This document shows, piece after piece, positions 8,969 to 18,819 of a stretch of DNA of 34,244 nt. Source of the stretch: Nanobdellota archaeon (lineage in GTDB: Archaea; Nanobdellota; Nanobdellia; Pacearchaeales; GW2011-AR1); assembly GCA_030704765.1 (NCBI GenBank), contig JAUYDD010000067.1:1-34244 (forward strand), written 5' to 3'. The position numbers and the translations under genes were made by a program. Numbering within the stretch: position 1 is the stretch's first letter; each line of letters starts with the position of its first letter. The notes under the pieces were generated by a model. The model did no database searches and was not told the origin of the DNA. It saw only the letters and a list, made by a program, of their open reading frames with translations.

Positions 8969-9897
8969 ATGCTTTTAAAATATGCTATTGTCTTTATTAA
9001 TCCTTCATCTAATAATATTTCAGGTTTCCAAGAAAGTTTTTCTAATGCAAGAGTTATATCAGGTTTTCTTACTTTTGGGTCATCTTCAGGCAAAGGATTA
9101 AAAATTAGATTTGAATTAGAACCAGTCATCTTCAATATTTTTTCAGCTAGTTCTAGGATTGTAAATTCATTAGGATTTCCAAGATTAACTGGTCCAATAA
9201 AAGCTGGATTGTTCATCATTTTATGCAAACCTCTAATTAAATCTGATACATAGCAAAATGAACGGGTCTGATTTCCAGTTCCATAAATAGTTATGGGTTT
9301 ATTATCTAGAGCTTGAATAATAAAATTACTAACAACTCTTCCATCATTAACATCCATATTCGGCCCATAAGTATTAAAAATCCTAACAATTCTTATTGGT
9401 AGATTATAAGAGCGATGATAATCCATAAATAAAGTCTCTGCTACTCTTTTTCCTTCGTCGTAACAGGCCCTAGGCCCTAGCGTATTTACATTTCCTTTGT
9501 AACTTTCTTTTTGAGGATGCTCTAAAGGGTCTCCATAGACTTCAGAAGTAGATGCTTGCAATACTCTTGCTCCATTTAATCTAGCAAATTCCAATACATT
9601 AATTGCTCCTATTGTACTTGCTTTAGCAGTTTCAATTGGATCAAATTGATAATGTATTGGAGAAGCTGGACAAGCTAAATTATAAACCTGGTCAAAATCC
9701 CCTTTTATTTTCAATGGCCTTGTAATATCATGAGGTATTACTTTAAATCTTGGATGACTCATTATCTCTTTTAGATTCTTTCTTTTTCCTGTAAAAAAAT
9801 TATCAAGACAAACAACTTCATCTCCATTTTCTTCTAATAAATATCTGCATAAATGTGATCCAATAAAACCTGCTCCTCCTGTTACTAGTATTTTCAT
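8965..9897 (-). CDS. NAD-dependent epimerase, UDP-glucuronate decarboxylase-like
   Basis: [52 protein letters not shown]-like SDR. Confidence 0.88.
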   Translation of the reverse strand: MKILVTGGAGFIGSHLCRYLLEENGDEVVCLDNFFTGKRKNLKEIMSHPRFKVIPHDITRPLKIKGDFDQVYNLACPASPIHYQFDPIETAKASTIGAINVLEFARLNGARVLQASTSEVYGDPLEHPQKESYKGNVNTLGPRACYDEGKRVAETLFMDYHRSYNLPIRIVRIFNTYGPNMDVNDGRVVSNFIIQALDNKPITIYGTGNQTRSFCYVSDLIRGLHKMMNNPAFIGPVNLGNPNEFTILELAEKILKMTGSNSNLIFNPLPEDDPKVRKPDITLALEKLSWKPEILLDEGLIKTIAYFKSI

Positions 9898-9947
9898 AAT
9901 TCTAAATATATTAAGATATTTATAAGGATTATTGTAGAAAAACTTCC

Positions 9948-11453
9948 TTAATCTTTTACTATTCCTTTTATTATATCTGCAAATGCAGGTCTTGTAATTA
10001 AAACACCTATACTAATGCCAATAAGAGTAGTTAATGCAAATCCTTTTAATAAACCTGCTCCTGCCCAGAATAATGGAAGCATTGCTGCAAATATAGTGAA
10101 GAAAGCTCCAAATACAACAAAAAACGCGCTTTTTATTCTTTCTTTAAGACTTGTTTGTTTATCAGAAACAGCTTCATCAATAATCACTATCTGGTCATTC
10201 ACTCCTGTTCCCATACCAGCTATTATTCCTGCAATAGAAGGAGCATCAAGGTTCCATTTAATCAATGCAGCTATACTAAGAGTAATAAATGCTTCTGAAA
10301 ACATAGTCATTATTACAGCAAGAGTCACTTTTATTCTTCTATATTTCACAAACAAAGCTATAGATACTACAATAAAAACTATTAAAGCAAGTAATAAAAT
10401 ATTACTAGTAAATTCTCTTCCTAATGCTGGAGAGATTGTATCAATCTTTACTATTTCTAATTTATATGGAAGACTTCCTGTTATTAAAATAGTCTGAAGT
10501 TTTTTCATATTATATATAGAATCATCATAAGCTTCTTTTCTTGTTGTGCCTTTTCCTGCTCCTTGTATGGAGATTTGAGTTGTTGCTCTTCCTTTGAGGT
10601 CTTTTGATATGGATAATGAATCAACTAATTTATCATCTAAATACAAATCTAATTTTTTGCTTAGATACTCTGGATCAGTCTCATCTAAAGAAAGATTAGA
10701 AGTTATTTTTGCTTGTTTTTCAGCTGCTTTTTCTGATAAGGTTATAGCAAACCTAAAACTGCATAATTCTTGCCCTTGATAACTGTCACACGAGTAAATT
10801 CCTGCTTGATCTCCTGTTCTTGCTACATAAGTTATATCTTCTCTTCCACCAATAAATACAGTATCATTACCTATTTTTGCTTCAAATTTACCTTGCTTTG
10901 ATACAAGATCTGATAGATCAGCAGGAGTTGCTCCTGCTAATTCAATTAACATATAATTATTTCCAGAAAGGTCAGAAACTGTCCTGACAGTCACATCTGA
11001 AATACCAAATTCATTCAACCTGTTGCTTGTTACAGATATCAAGTCTTCCATCTCAGACCGGGATAAAGCAACTTCAGGCTTAACTAAAGCTCTTGCTCCT
11101 CCTGATAAATCAAGACCTGTCTTTATTTTTGTCTTTGGAATATCAAATACGGTAATTTTTGGAGCTTCATTATCATATAGTATAATTTCACTATCTTTTA
11201 TTCCAATTTTTATACTTGTTTTATTTTCTGAAGGATATACAGCACCGACTAATCTAGTATAATCTGCTAAATTATTAACTGGTTCTCCATTAATAGAAGT
11301 GATTATCATAGAGGGCTTTAGGCCCTGGTCATAGGCAGTAGAATTCTTTTCAACGCTCTTTATCAATACTCCTTTTTCAAAACTAGGAGCAATAACTAAT
11401 GCTGCTGATAAAAGTGCTATTATTAATACTATTATTCTCCAAGTTGTTTTCAT
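9948..11453 (-). CDS. secD: Protein-export membrane protein SecD
   Basis: [31 protein letters not shown], SecD/SecF export motifs; adjacent to secF. Confidence 0.93.
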   Translation of the reverse strand: MKTTWRIIVLIIALLSAALVIAPSFEKGVLIKSVEKNSTAYDQGLKPSMIITSINGEPVNNLADYTRLVGAVYPSENKTSIKIGIKDSEIILYDNEAPKITVFDIPKTKIKTGLDLSGGARALVKPEVALSRSEMEDLISVTSNRLNEFGISDVTVRTVSDLSGNNYMLIELAGATPADLSDLVSKQGKFEAKIGNDTVFIGGREDITYVARTGDQAGIYSCDSYQGQELCSFRFAITLSEKAAEKQAKITSNLSLDETDPEYLSKKLDLYLDDKLVDSLSISKDLKGRATTQISIQGAGKGTTRKEAYDDSIYNMKKLQTILITGSLPYKLEIVKIDTISPALGREFTSNILLLALIVFIVVSIALFVKYRRIKVTLAVIMTMFSEAFITLSIAALIKWNLDAPSIAGIIAGMGTGVNDQIVIIDEAVSDKQTSLKERIKSAFFVVFGAFFTIFAAMLPLFWAGAGLLKGFALTTLIGISIGVLITRPAFADIIKGIVKD

Positions 11454-12343
11454 TCTATTTTCTTATGATCACAATACCATTTAATGATACTAGCATTAGT
11501 CAGCCATGTATTGAAAATGTCTGCAACTAGACCAAGGGAAAGAATAAAAAATATCTGCCTGAAAGAATCTGGCAAGGAAGATACTACAAAAAATGCAGGT
11601 AAAACAGCTATTAATGCAGTAGTTGTCATAAATATTCCTGTTTTAAATGCTCCATATATTCTTTGATTCAATTTTCCCCCTCTTTTTCTTAAAGCCCTTG
11701 TTGTCAATAATATGTCTGTATCAACTGAATAACCAATAAGCATTAAAAAAGCAGCTATACCTGCTGCTGAAATCCTTATACCTAAATAATCTATTAAAGC
11801 GAGAGGCATAACTATATCTGAAAATGCTGCAAAAATAACAGCGATACTTGGAGTAAAGGTCCTGAACAAGATAAATACTACACATGACATTAATATAAAA
11901 GAAATGAACAAAGCTATAATCAATTGTTTGTAAAAACTCTGGCTTAAAGATGGACCTGTAAATTCTATATTTGAATTCTCTTCTGTTAATTTATAATCCA
12001 GAATCTTTTCTATACTTGGTTTCAATTCTTCTGGTTTTGCAGAACTTTCAATGATAAAAGAAACAGGCTCACCAGTCCTTATATCTGTAAGTTTTCTTGT
12101 GACAAGGTCAGTATATTCTTTTTTTAATTCTGTCTCTATCTTTACCATGTCTATATCTCCTTTTAAAGTGATTGTTGTTCCACCTGTTAAAGAAGAATCC
12201 CTATGCATAATATCTCCATGAACAGAATAAAAATAAAATATATAAACCAAAGATATAATCATGACAGCAACAGGTATTAAAAGCATCTTTTTATGCCATC
12301 TATCATACCAATCTTTTCTATTTGTTTCAAATGTCTCTTCCAT
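11450..12343 (-). CDS. secF: Protein-export membrane protein SecF; start corrected to MEETFETNRKDWYD
   Basis: DSSLTGGTTITL, LIGYSVDTDILLTTRALRKR. The ORF-track N-terminal extension (to 12574) translates a tRNA gene, so the Met at 12343 is preferred. Confidence 0.92.
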   Translation of the reverse strand: MEETFETNRKDWYDRWHKKMLLIPVAVMIISLVYIFYFYSVHGDIMHRDSSLTGGTTITLKGDIDMVKIETELKKEYTDLVTRKLTDIRTGEPVSFIIESSAKPEELKPSIEKILDYKLTEENSNIEFTGPSLSQSFYKQLIIALFISFILMSCVVFILFRTFTPSIAVIFAAFSDIVMPLALIDYLGIRISAAGIAAFLMLIGYSVDTDILLTTRALRKRGGKLNQRIYGAFKTGIFMTTTALIAVLPAFFVVSSLPDSFRQIFFILSLGLVADIFNTWLTNASIIKWYCDHKKIE

Positions 12344-12441
12344 TTTATAGATTAGGTAAGAAAAATTGGTTTTATAAGTCTTTTTGTTTAATGGAGCCGT
12401 ATAGAGTAGAAAAAATAAGAGGATAAAAAAAATAAGAAAAA

Positions 12442-12512
12442 TGCGCGGGCCGGGAATTGAACCCGGGTCGTCTCGTTGGAAGCGAGAAATTCTACCACTA
12501 AACCACCAGCGC
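12442..12512 (-). tRNA. tRNA-Gly (anticodon TCC)
   Basis: Cloverleaf GCGCTGG...CTCGCTTCCAACGAG...CCCGGGTTCAATTCCCGG CCCGCGC A; one acceptor mismatch. Confidence 0.93.
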
Positions 12513-12617
12513 TTTAAATTTAAGTAATCTTGATACCTTTTTAAATGTTTTTTGTTAGCTGGTTTTAGGATCAAGAGTTTTATATGTTTGTTTAAACAAG
12601 TGTTTAAACAATCAAAA

Positions 12618-12811
12618 AATAAAGAAATTGCCTAAAAATTAGCAATCCCAACCGACCCAGAGGGTCGAGGTATTTGCTAATTTTTAGGCAATTTCAGTCT
12701 CCAAGAAAAACTTTCAGAAGTTTTTCTGGGCCATTCAAAATCTTCAGATTTTGAAGGTTTCAAATCTGCCGAGGCAGAGCCTCGGGGTATTAAACCCAGA
12801 TTTGAAAATAA
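12618..12811. repeat. Palindrome cluster element E4 between tRNA-Gly and tRNA-Arg
   Basis: Perfect 22-bp IR gaaattgcctaaaaattagcaa(12624-12645)/ttgctaatttttaggcaatttc(12674-12695) enclosing cgaccc/gggtcg; agaaaaactt(12704-12713)/aagtttttct(12718-12727); ttcaaaatct(12734-12743)/agattttgaa(12746-12755); tttcaaatctg(12758-12768)/cagatttgaaa(12797-12807) enclosing ccgaggc/gcctcgg. Confidence 0.85.
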
Positions 12812-12813
12812 AG

Positions 12814-12888
12814 CGCACTCGGAAGGATTTGAACCTTCGACCTTCGGCTTAGGATGCCACTGCTCTATCCAGGCTGAGCTACGAGTGC
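12814..12888 (-). tRNA. tRNA-Arg (anticodon CCT)
   Basis: GCACTCG...GTGGC ATCCTAA GCCGA...GAAGGTTCAAATCCTTC CGAGTGC. Confidence 0.92.
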
Positions 12889-12939
12889 ATAAAAATAAAA
12901 AAGAAACAGTGTTTATAGATTTTATTAAAAATGGTTCAA

Positions 12940-14361
12940 TCAGTATCTATAATGTTCAGGCTTATAAGGCCCTGTTATTTTCACACCAATATAATCAGCT
13001 TGTTTTTCAGTAAGCTTTGTTAATTTAACACCTAATCTTGCAAGATGCAATCTTGCAACTTCTTCATCTAATTCTTTAGGCAGCCTATACACTCCTATTT
13101 TATGGGATTTAGATGCTAATTCAATCTGCGCTAGACACTGGTTTGTAAATGAATTTGACATAACAAAACTTGGATGGCCTGTTGCACAACCTAGATTAAC
13201 TAATCTTCCTTCTGCTAATATAAATATCGAATGTCTGTCATTGAAAACATATTTGTCTACTTGAGGCTTTATGTTTATTCTTTTAACTTGAGAATAAGAA
13301 TTGAGCATATCCATCTGTATCTCATTATCAAAATGTCCGATATTACATACTATTGCTTGATCTTTCATTTTTTTCATGTGTTCGAGAGTGATTATATCGC
13401 AGTTTCCTGTTGCAGTTACATAGATATCTGCTTCTTCTAAACTATCTTCAATAGATTTTACTTCATAACCCTCCATTGCTGCTTGTAATGCACATATTGG
13501 ATCTATTTCAGTGACAATTACTCTTGCGCCAAAACCTCTCATAGATTGTGAGCAACCTTTTCCAACATCACCATAACCGCAAACAACTACAGTTTTTCCA
13601 GCAACCATTACTCCTGTTGCTCTTTTAAGGCCATCTGCTAAACTTTCTCTACAACCATAAAGATTATCAAATTTCGATTTTGTAACAGAATCATTTACAT
13701 TTATTGCAGGAAAAAGGAGCTTGCCCTGTTCTAACATCTGATACAATCTATGAACTCCTGTTGTTGTTTCTTCAGAAACTCCTTTTATATTTTTTACAAT
13801 TCTTGAAAACCGGGAATTGTCTTTTTTATATATATCTTTTAGATTAATCATTAATTCTCTAAAATCCTCTCCTTTATTAGAATAATCTTTGTCTAATATA
13901 GATGGGTCTTTTTCTGCTTCAACTCCTTTATGAATCATTAATGTAGCGTCTCCTCCATCATCAACAATCAATGTAGGGCCAAGTCCTTTACCAAAATCTA
14001 ATGCTCTTTCAGTACACCACCAATAATCTTTTAAAGATTCTCCTTTCCAAGCAAATACTGGAATACCCGCTTTAGCAATAGCTGCTGCAGCCTCGTCCTG
14101 AGTTGAAAAAATATTACAAGATGCCCATCTTACTTCTGCCCCTAGTATATTCAAAGTCTCAATTAAAACAGCTGTTTCAGTTGTCATATGAAGGCTGCCT
14201 GTTATTCTTTGACCTTTCAAAGGTTTTAATTCACCATATTTTTCTCTAACCGACATTAATCCGGGCATTTCTTTTTCAGAAATTTCTATTTCTTTTCTTC
14301 CTAATTCTGCTAAAGAAATATCTTTTACTTTATAGTTATTTGACTCGTCCATATTAAGCAC
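12940..14361 (-). CDS. ahcY: Adenosylhomocysteinase (start may be Met at 14352)
   Basis: [53 protein letters not shown]-terminal YKPEHYRY. Confidence 0.96.
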   Translation of the reverse strand: MLNMDESNNYKVKDISLAELGRKEIEISEKEMPGLMSVREKYGELKPLKGQRITGSLHMTTETAVLIETLNILGAEVRWASCNIFSTQDEAAAAIAKAGIPVFAWKGESLKDYWWCTERALDFGKGLGPTLIVDDGGDATLMIHKGVEAEKDPSILDKDYSNKGEDFRELMINLKDIYKKDNSRFSRIVKNIKGVSEETTTGVHRLYQMLEQGKLLFPAINVNDSVTKSKFDNLYGCRESLADGLKRATGVMVAGKTVVVCGYGDVGKGCSQSMRGFGARVIVTEIDPICALQAAMEGYEVKSIEDSLEEADIYVTATGNCDIITLEHMKKMKDQAIVCNIGHFDNEIQMDMLNSYSQVKRINIKPQVDKYVFNDRHSIFILAEGRLVNLGCATGHPSFVMSNSFTNQCLAQIELASKSHKIGVYRLPKELDEEVARLHLARLGVKLTKLTEKQADYIGVKITGPYKPEHYRY

Positions 14362-15349
14362 CTATTTCTGATTTGTATTTATTTAGGGATATTATTAAAT
14401 CTTTCTCTAATCTTGCACCTGGACTTGCAACAACCAAAGATGCTGCATAACTAGCTAATTTTCCTGATTTTTCTAAATCCAAGTTCTTTGATAGACCGTA
14501 TAAAAAACCAGCAGCATACATATCTCCAGCACCATTAGTGTTCATTAGATTTGTCTTAAAACTAGGTATCTTATAAGTCTTGCCCTTGAATCTTATAATA
14601 CTTCCGTTTTCTCCTAATTTTACTATTGCAATTTCACATAGTTTTGATAGTTCTTTAATAGCCTCTTCAGGTGATTTTTTTGTAAATTCCTCTGCTTCTT
14701 TTTCATTAACAAATACTATATCTATTGAATCCTCTAATAATTCTCTAAAAAACTCATGATTCCTTTTTATTATTCCTGGATCAGATAAATCAATAGAAAC
14801 CTTTACATTATTTTTCTTAGCTATATCTATTGCATAAAGAGACGCTTCTTTTAAATTTAGCGCTTCAAAACTATATCCTTCTAAATGTAATATCTTAGAA
14901 TTTTTAATTACTTCCTCTATTATATCTTTTTTATTAAAATACATAGAAGCTCCTAAGTTTACTGCAAAACTTCTTTCTTTATCAGGAGTTATAAAAGTTA
15001 TAGCATGTCCTGTCATTTCATTGTTGAGATTTGAAAAAAAAGAATCTATTCCTATTTCATTTGTCAGATCCTCATATAATTTTCCATATTCATCAAAACC
15101 TATTTTTCCAAAAAACGCAGTTTTGCCACCAAGTATAGCTATTCCTGCTATAGTATTTGAACAGCTTCCTCCTGGAGATATTTTTGATTCATAAGAGCCT
15201 AGTTTCAAAAATATATCTTTACTTTTTTCCTTATCAACCAGAGTCATCTCGCCTTTTTTAAAGCCAAGTGATTCTAAGGCTTTATCTTCTATTTCAAAAG
15301 AAAAATCTAATAATGAATTGCCGAGACCAATAACATCAAATTTTTTCAT
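14354..15349 (-). CDS. PfkB-family carbohydrate kinase, adenosine kinase-like
   Basis: [53 protein letters not shown]; overlaps ahcY. Confidence 0.88.
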   Translation of the reverse strand: MKKFDVIGLGNSLLDFSFEIEDKALESLGFKKGEMTLVDKEKSKDIFLKLGSYESKISPGGSCSNTIAGIAILGGKTAFFGKIGFDEYGKLYEDLTNEIGIDSFFSNLNNEMTGHAITFITPDKERSFAVNLGASMYFNKKDIIEEVIKNSKILHLEGYSFEALNLKEASLYAIDIAKKNNVKVSIDLSDPGIIKRNHEFFRELLEDSIDIVFVNEKEAEEFTKKSPEEAIKELSKLCEIAIVKLGENGSIIRFKGKTYKIPSFKTNLMNTNGAGDMYAAGFLYGLSKNLDLEKSGKLASYAASLVVASPGARLEKDLIISLNKYKSEIGA

Positions 15350-15428
15350 TATAGGTATTAAAAAACTAGGTTTTTAATTCTTATGCTATCAAAGTTAAAT
15401 TTAAAAACTTGTTTTATATAAAAAAATA

Positions 15429-15713
15429 ATGATAATAAAACTCCTTGGAATTATTGATGTATTCATTGCATTGACTTTTTGGATTTATGGGATATTTGAT
15501 GTAGGATTATTATCAGGCCTTATTTATGTTCTTGCAATATATTTAATAATAAAGGGTCTGATATTTCTGACTCAATTGAGTATAGCGAGTATTCTTGATA
15601 TTGCATGTGCATTGGTAATCTTATCTTCTGTAACTGTTAATATGCCTAATATTGTTGTTATAATTGTCTCTTTATTCTTGATACAAAAAGGTATTTTTAG
15701 CATGTTAGGATAA
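15429..15713 (+). CDS. Small membrane protein, 94 aa
   Basis: Hydrophobic ORF with several predicted TM segments. Confidence 0.6.
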   Translation: MIIKLLGIIDVFIALTFWIYGIFDVGLLSGLIYVLAIYLIIKGLIFLTQLSIASILDIACALVILSSVTVNMPNIVVIIVSLFLIQKGIFSMLG

Positions 15714-15763
15714 CTGACTATAAAACCTGATGCAGTCCTTAAAGATTACAAATTCTATAAATT

Positions 15764-15937
15764 TATGCGGGAGATAGGAAAGCTCGCAAAAGTGTTTTCT
15801 TATCGTATTTATATTTACTGAAAATCCTTTTGCTCGTTGAACCCTTCAGGCACTATCAAACTTATTTGAATCTGAGCGGCTAACATAGGTTCAAAGACTA
15901 TTCCAGAATAAAATCATATTTGTTTTGCAAATATGAT
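15764..15937. other. tRNA-Leu-derived duplicated/scrambled segment
   Basis: 16-bp direct repeat tatgcgggagatagga at 15764-15779 and 15938-15953 (3' end of tRNA-Leu); inverted copy cataggttcaaa of the T-arm lies between them. Confidence 0.5.
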
Positions 15938-15939
15938 TA

Positions 15940-16023
15940 TGCGGGAGATAGGATTTGAACCTATGAAGGCACTAAGCCAGCAGATTTTGAGTCTGCCCCT
16001 TTTGACCACTCAGGCACCCCCGC
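15940..16023 (-). tRNA. tRNA-Leu (anticodon CAA)
   Basis: GCGGGGGTGCCTGAGTGGTCAAAAGG...GCAGA CTCAAAA TCTGC with long variable arm TGGCTTAGTGCCTTC and T-arm ATAGGTTCAAATCCTAT. Confidence 0.93.
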
Positions 16024-16058
16024 ACATAAAAAATCTAAGAAAGAGACATATAAAAAGC

Positions 16059-16068
16059 TTTATAAACC
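16059..16068 (+). promoter_or_regulatory. TATA box for 5S rRNA
   Basis: TTTATAAACC about 25 nt upstream of the 5S 5' end. Confidence 0.6.
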
Positions 16069-16087
16069 CTTATAATCAAGGATATAT

Positions 16088-16201
<114 letters not shown>

Positions 16202-16235
16202 TTTTACTTTCTTTTTTATAAGAAAGTTGTTTAAG

Positions 16236-16436
16236 ATGATAATACCTGTAAGATGCATAAGTTGTGGAAAACCAATAGGACACCTATGGGAAGAATTCAA
16301 AGAAAGAGTTGAAAAAAATGGAGAGGATTCTAAAAAAGTTTTAGATGAATTAGGATTAGAAAGATATTGCTGCAGGTCTATATTCTTAGGGCAGGTTGAT
16401 ACATTGGAATTAATCAATAAATTCAAGAAATTCTAG
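16236..16436 (+). CDS. rpoN: DNA-directed RNA polymerase subunit N (RPB10 homologue)
   Basis: MIIPVRCISCGKPIGHLWEEFKERV...LERYCCRSIFLGQVD; start moved inside the track ORF. Confidence 0.95.
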   Translation: MIIPVRCISCGKPIGHLWEEFKERVEKNGEDSKKVLDELGLERYCCRSIFLGQVDTLELINKFKKF

Positions 16437-16501
16437 ATTAATTTTATATAGTTGGAGTTTTTGAAGGGAGCATGGTCTAAGGTTAAGGTCATTGATGCTG
16501 A

Positions 16502-16552
16502 GGTCTGGGGAGCGGTTAACTATCTATTTTGGGAATCGTTTAACTAAGAGGT
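16502..16552. repeat. Direct repeat R1
   Basis: ggtctggggagcggttaact...ctatttt...gtttaact; shares 18 bp with R2 and a gapped ~45-bp pattern with R3. Confidence 0.6.
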
Positions 16553-16587
16553 TAAAAAATTGCGTTTGCAAAAAGAGTTATCTTTCT

Positions 16588-16809
16588 TTATTTAAAGAGC
16601 CTTTTTAACTTATTCATAATCCATTTTTTAGTCTCTTTATTACTCTGAATAACCCAAATAATAATTGTTATAATTACTACTAAAGAAATTAATGGGAAAA
16701 GGTTTACTTCGAAAAAAGTTGTGCCTGTTACTCGAACAATTGCCCCTAAAATAGATAAAGAAATTACTAATTTTAATGTGTTTAGCAAATCTTTTTGGAT
16801 AGTTTTCAT
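16588..16809 (-). CDS. Small two-TM protein, 73 aa
   Basis: Two hydrophobic segments and a basic tail; 17 nt downstream of the HNH gene, same strand. Confidence 0.6.
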   Translation of the reverse strand: MKTIQKDLLNTLKLVISLSILGAIVRVTGTTFFEVNLFPLISLVVIITIIIWVIQSNKETKKWIMNKLKRLFK

Positions 16810-16826
16810 TTTTTTGCGTTAATTGT

Positions 16827-18395
16827 TTAGCTTTGTCTGTTTTTTCCTTCATTTAATTCCTTTTGGATTTGCTCTGGAAAATCTGAATCCTTCCATCCTA
16901 ATTGTTCTTTGATTTGATGTATCCCTGATTCCCAGTTATAAGATTCTATTAGGTTATGATTAAATTTCCCTTTAACACTTTCTCTATTGTTTATATCATG
17001 AATTTTTTTATCCATAGGAACTAGGTTCCATATTTCATTATTATATTTATTCCTATCAATATGATGAATAGAAATATTATCTAGAATTTTCTGCCCTTTT
17101 TTCTTCAAATAATCTTCATATTTCCAAACATGGTATAATTTTCCGCTATTTTTAAACACTAAACGGCCTTCTTCGTTAAATCTGAGATTTTGCTTTTGTC
17201 CGGAATCTATTAATGCTTTTTCTTTCCAGTAAGCTTCAGTTCTTTTTTCCAATTCTTTCTCTTTTGTCTTTAATTCTTTCTCCTGTTCCAATAACTCTTT
17301 CCTTTGAATTTTTAATTTATCTTCTGTCTCTTTATTCTTATTTCTTAATCTTATTAATTCTTGTTCATATTTTTCTTTTATCTCCCCTTTAGAATGTCTT
17401 ATTTTTTCTTCTAAATCTTTAATTTCATTTAATCTATTAGCTTTTTGACTTTCTAATTTTTGAATTTCTTTATTCCCCCCTTTGATATCTTCATTTATTC
17501 TTTCTTTCTCCTCACCTAACTTTATTATCTCATTTCTTATATCCTTAACTTTTTCTTCTTCTTTCTGTCTTTCTTTTTTGACTTTACCCCTTTTCCACTT
17601 TTCAATATATAGATAACTTAGTAAGACAACAATAAAAATAATAACTCCAAAAATAGATAGTTGTTTTATTCTCTCTTCCCTCTCTTTTTGTAATTGCTCT
17701 GAACTCTTTAAACAGATTCCTTCCTCAAATCTATCTGACTTACATTCCCATTCGCACATATATGCTTCTCCAACTTCTTTAGTTGAAGGCATTAGGCATG
17801 TTTGATTCTTACAATTAAGTTTTCCATAATGTTCGCAAGAAATTATTTTATCTTTTCCACAAAAACCTACTATATTACATATTGATGAACCGCACTCATT
17901 ATCTGAAATGCATAATGAATTATCATCTAAACATTGTTTTCCATTTGGACAAGTTCTACAAACTTCTTTTTGTTTTTCTACATTTTTATACTCAGAGGAT
18001 ACTTCTGGTTCAATCAGGGTATAATCTAAATCCGTTATACCAATATAGCTATTAAGTTGTGTGTTCACATGCCCATCGTCATATCTATCAGAATCTCGAG
18101 GTTCAACTTTAACTTCAACGCTTTTTACTTCATCAAGTCCAAACCATGTCGAAACAACTTTGTAGTCTAATCTTACTGTAACGGGTATAGTCAAGTTATT
18201 ATATACAGTAAACGAAAGATGACTATTCTCTACCCAAACAAGTTTATCCATCTCCAAATTAGCTCCCACAAAATCGCCATCAAAATAAAACCACTCTTCC
18301 TCTTGAGAATAGGATTCATTAATTTTATATTGACAAGCAGAAACCGAACCTATCAAAAAGACAAACAAAAATAAAATTACAATTAAATTTTTCAT
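16827..18395 (-). CDS. Predicted membrane-anchored HNH nuclease with Cys-rich ectodomain and coiled coil
   Basis: Signal peptide MKNLIVILFLFVFLIGSVSAC; Cys-rich region; TM LSIFGVIIFIVVLLSYLYIE followed by KWKRGKVKK; long charged coiled coil; C-terminal HNH pattern IHHIDRNKYNNEIWNLVPMDKKIHDIN. Confidence 0.85.
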   Translation of the reverse strand: MKNLIVILFLFVFLIGSVSACQYKINESYSQEEEWFYFDGDFVGANLEMDKLVWVENSHLSFTVYNNLTIPVTVRLDYKVVSTWFGLDEVKSVEVKVEPRDSDRYDDGHVNTQLNSYIGITDLDYTLIEPEVSSEYKNVEKQKEVCRTCPNGKQCLDDNSLCISDNECGSSICNIVGFCGKDKIISCEHYGKLNCKNQTCLMPSTKEVGEAYMCEWECKSDRFEEGICLKSSEQLQKEREERIKQLSIFGVIIFIVVLLSYLYIEKWKRGKVKKERQKEEEKVKDIRNEIIKLGEEKERINEDIKGGNKEIQKLESQKANRLNEIKDLEEKIRHSKGEIKEKYEQELIRLRNKNKETEDKLKIQRKELLEQEKELKTKEKELEKRTEAYWKEKALIDSGQKQNLRFNEEGRLVFKNSGKLYHVWKYEDYLKKKGQKILDNISIHHIDRNKYNNEIWNLVPMDKKIHDINNRESVKGKFNHNLIESYNWESGIHQIKEQLGWKDSDFPEQIQKELNEGKNRQS

Positions 18396-18688
18396 TTCCC
18401 TTTCGCCTCTTGTTTGATTTTATTTAAAACTTCTTTTCTTGCCTCTTGTATGTCTTTAGGAATTTCTTTCCATTCAAACCTTTCTTTTACTTCATTTTCC
18501 GTAAGTTTTAGATTAATATAGTCTTTGATATAATAATCATTCATTTTATCATCAATGTTATCAATAAATTCTTGTATTGCTTGTTTTATTACAGCAGATT
18601 TATCAATTCCTTGTTCTTTCGCTATTTCAATTATCCTTTTGAGAGTTTCATTTTCAAGATAAATTCCAACTAGTTTGTTTTTTACCAT
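18392..18688 (-). CDS. Ribbon-helix-helix-like (CopG/antitoxin-type) protein, 98 aa
   Basis: N-terminal NKLVGIYLENETLKRIIEIAKEQGIDKSAVIKQAIQEFID; ATGA overlap with the HNH gene. Confidence 0.7.
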   Translation of the reverse strand: MVKNKLVGIYLENETLKRIIEIAKEQGIDKSAVIKQAIQEFIDNIDDKMNDYYIKDYINLKLTENEVKERFEWKEIPKDIQEARKEVLNKIKQEAKGK

Positions 18689-18763
18689 ATTAATTAATAT
18701 TAATAATTATTAGCAATTATTATATTTAAATCTTTCGGCTATTTACAAAAATAAAAATCCTGT

Positions 18764-18781
18764 TCTGGGGAGCGGTTAACT
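18764..18781. repeat. Direct repeat R2 (tctggggagcggttaact)
   Basis: Identical 18-mer at 16504-16521. Confidence 0.75.
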
Positions 18782-18819
18782 GAGAGAAGTTTTATAATAC
18801 TCAATTTCTAAGAATCATT

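Noticed and set aside
12344-12574. N-terminal extension of the SecF ORF
   Set aside because: It reads through the tRNA-Gly gene; the homologous SecF region begins at MEETFETNRKDWYD.
16441-16502. Additional tRNA or C/D box sRNA (ggtctaaggttaaggtcattgatgctgagg)
   Set aside because: Contains tgatg and ctga strings, but I could not lay out a cloverleaf or properly spaced C/D boxes.
16640-16852. 70-aa minus-strand ORF
   Set aside because: Alternative frame overlapping the two-TM ORF and the HNH gene end; the two-TM ORF fits the operon better.
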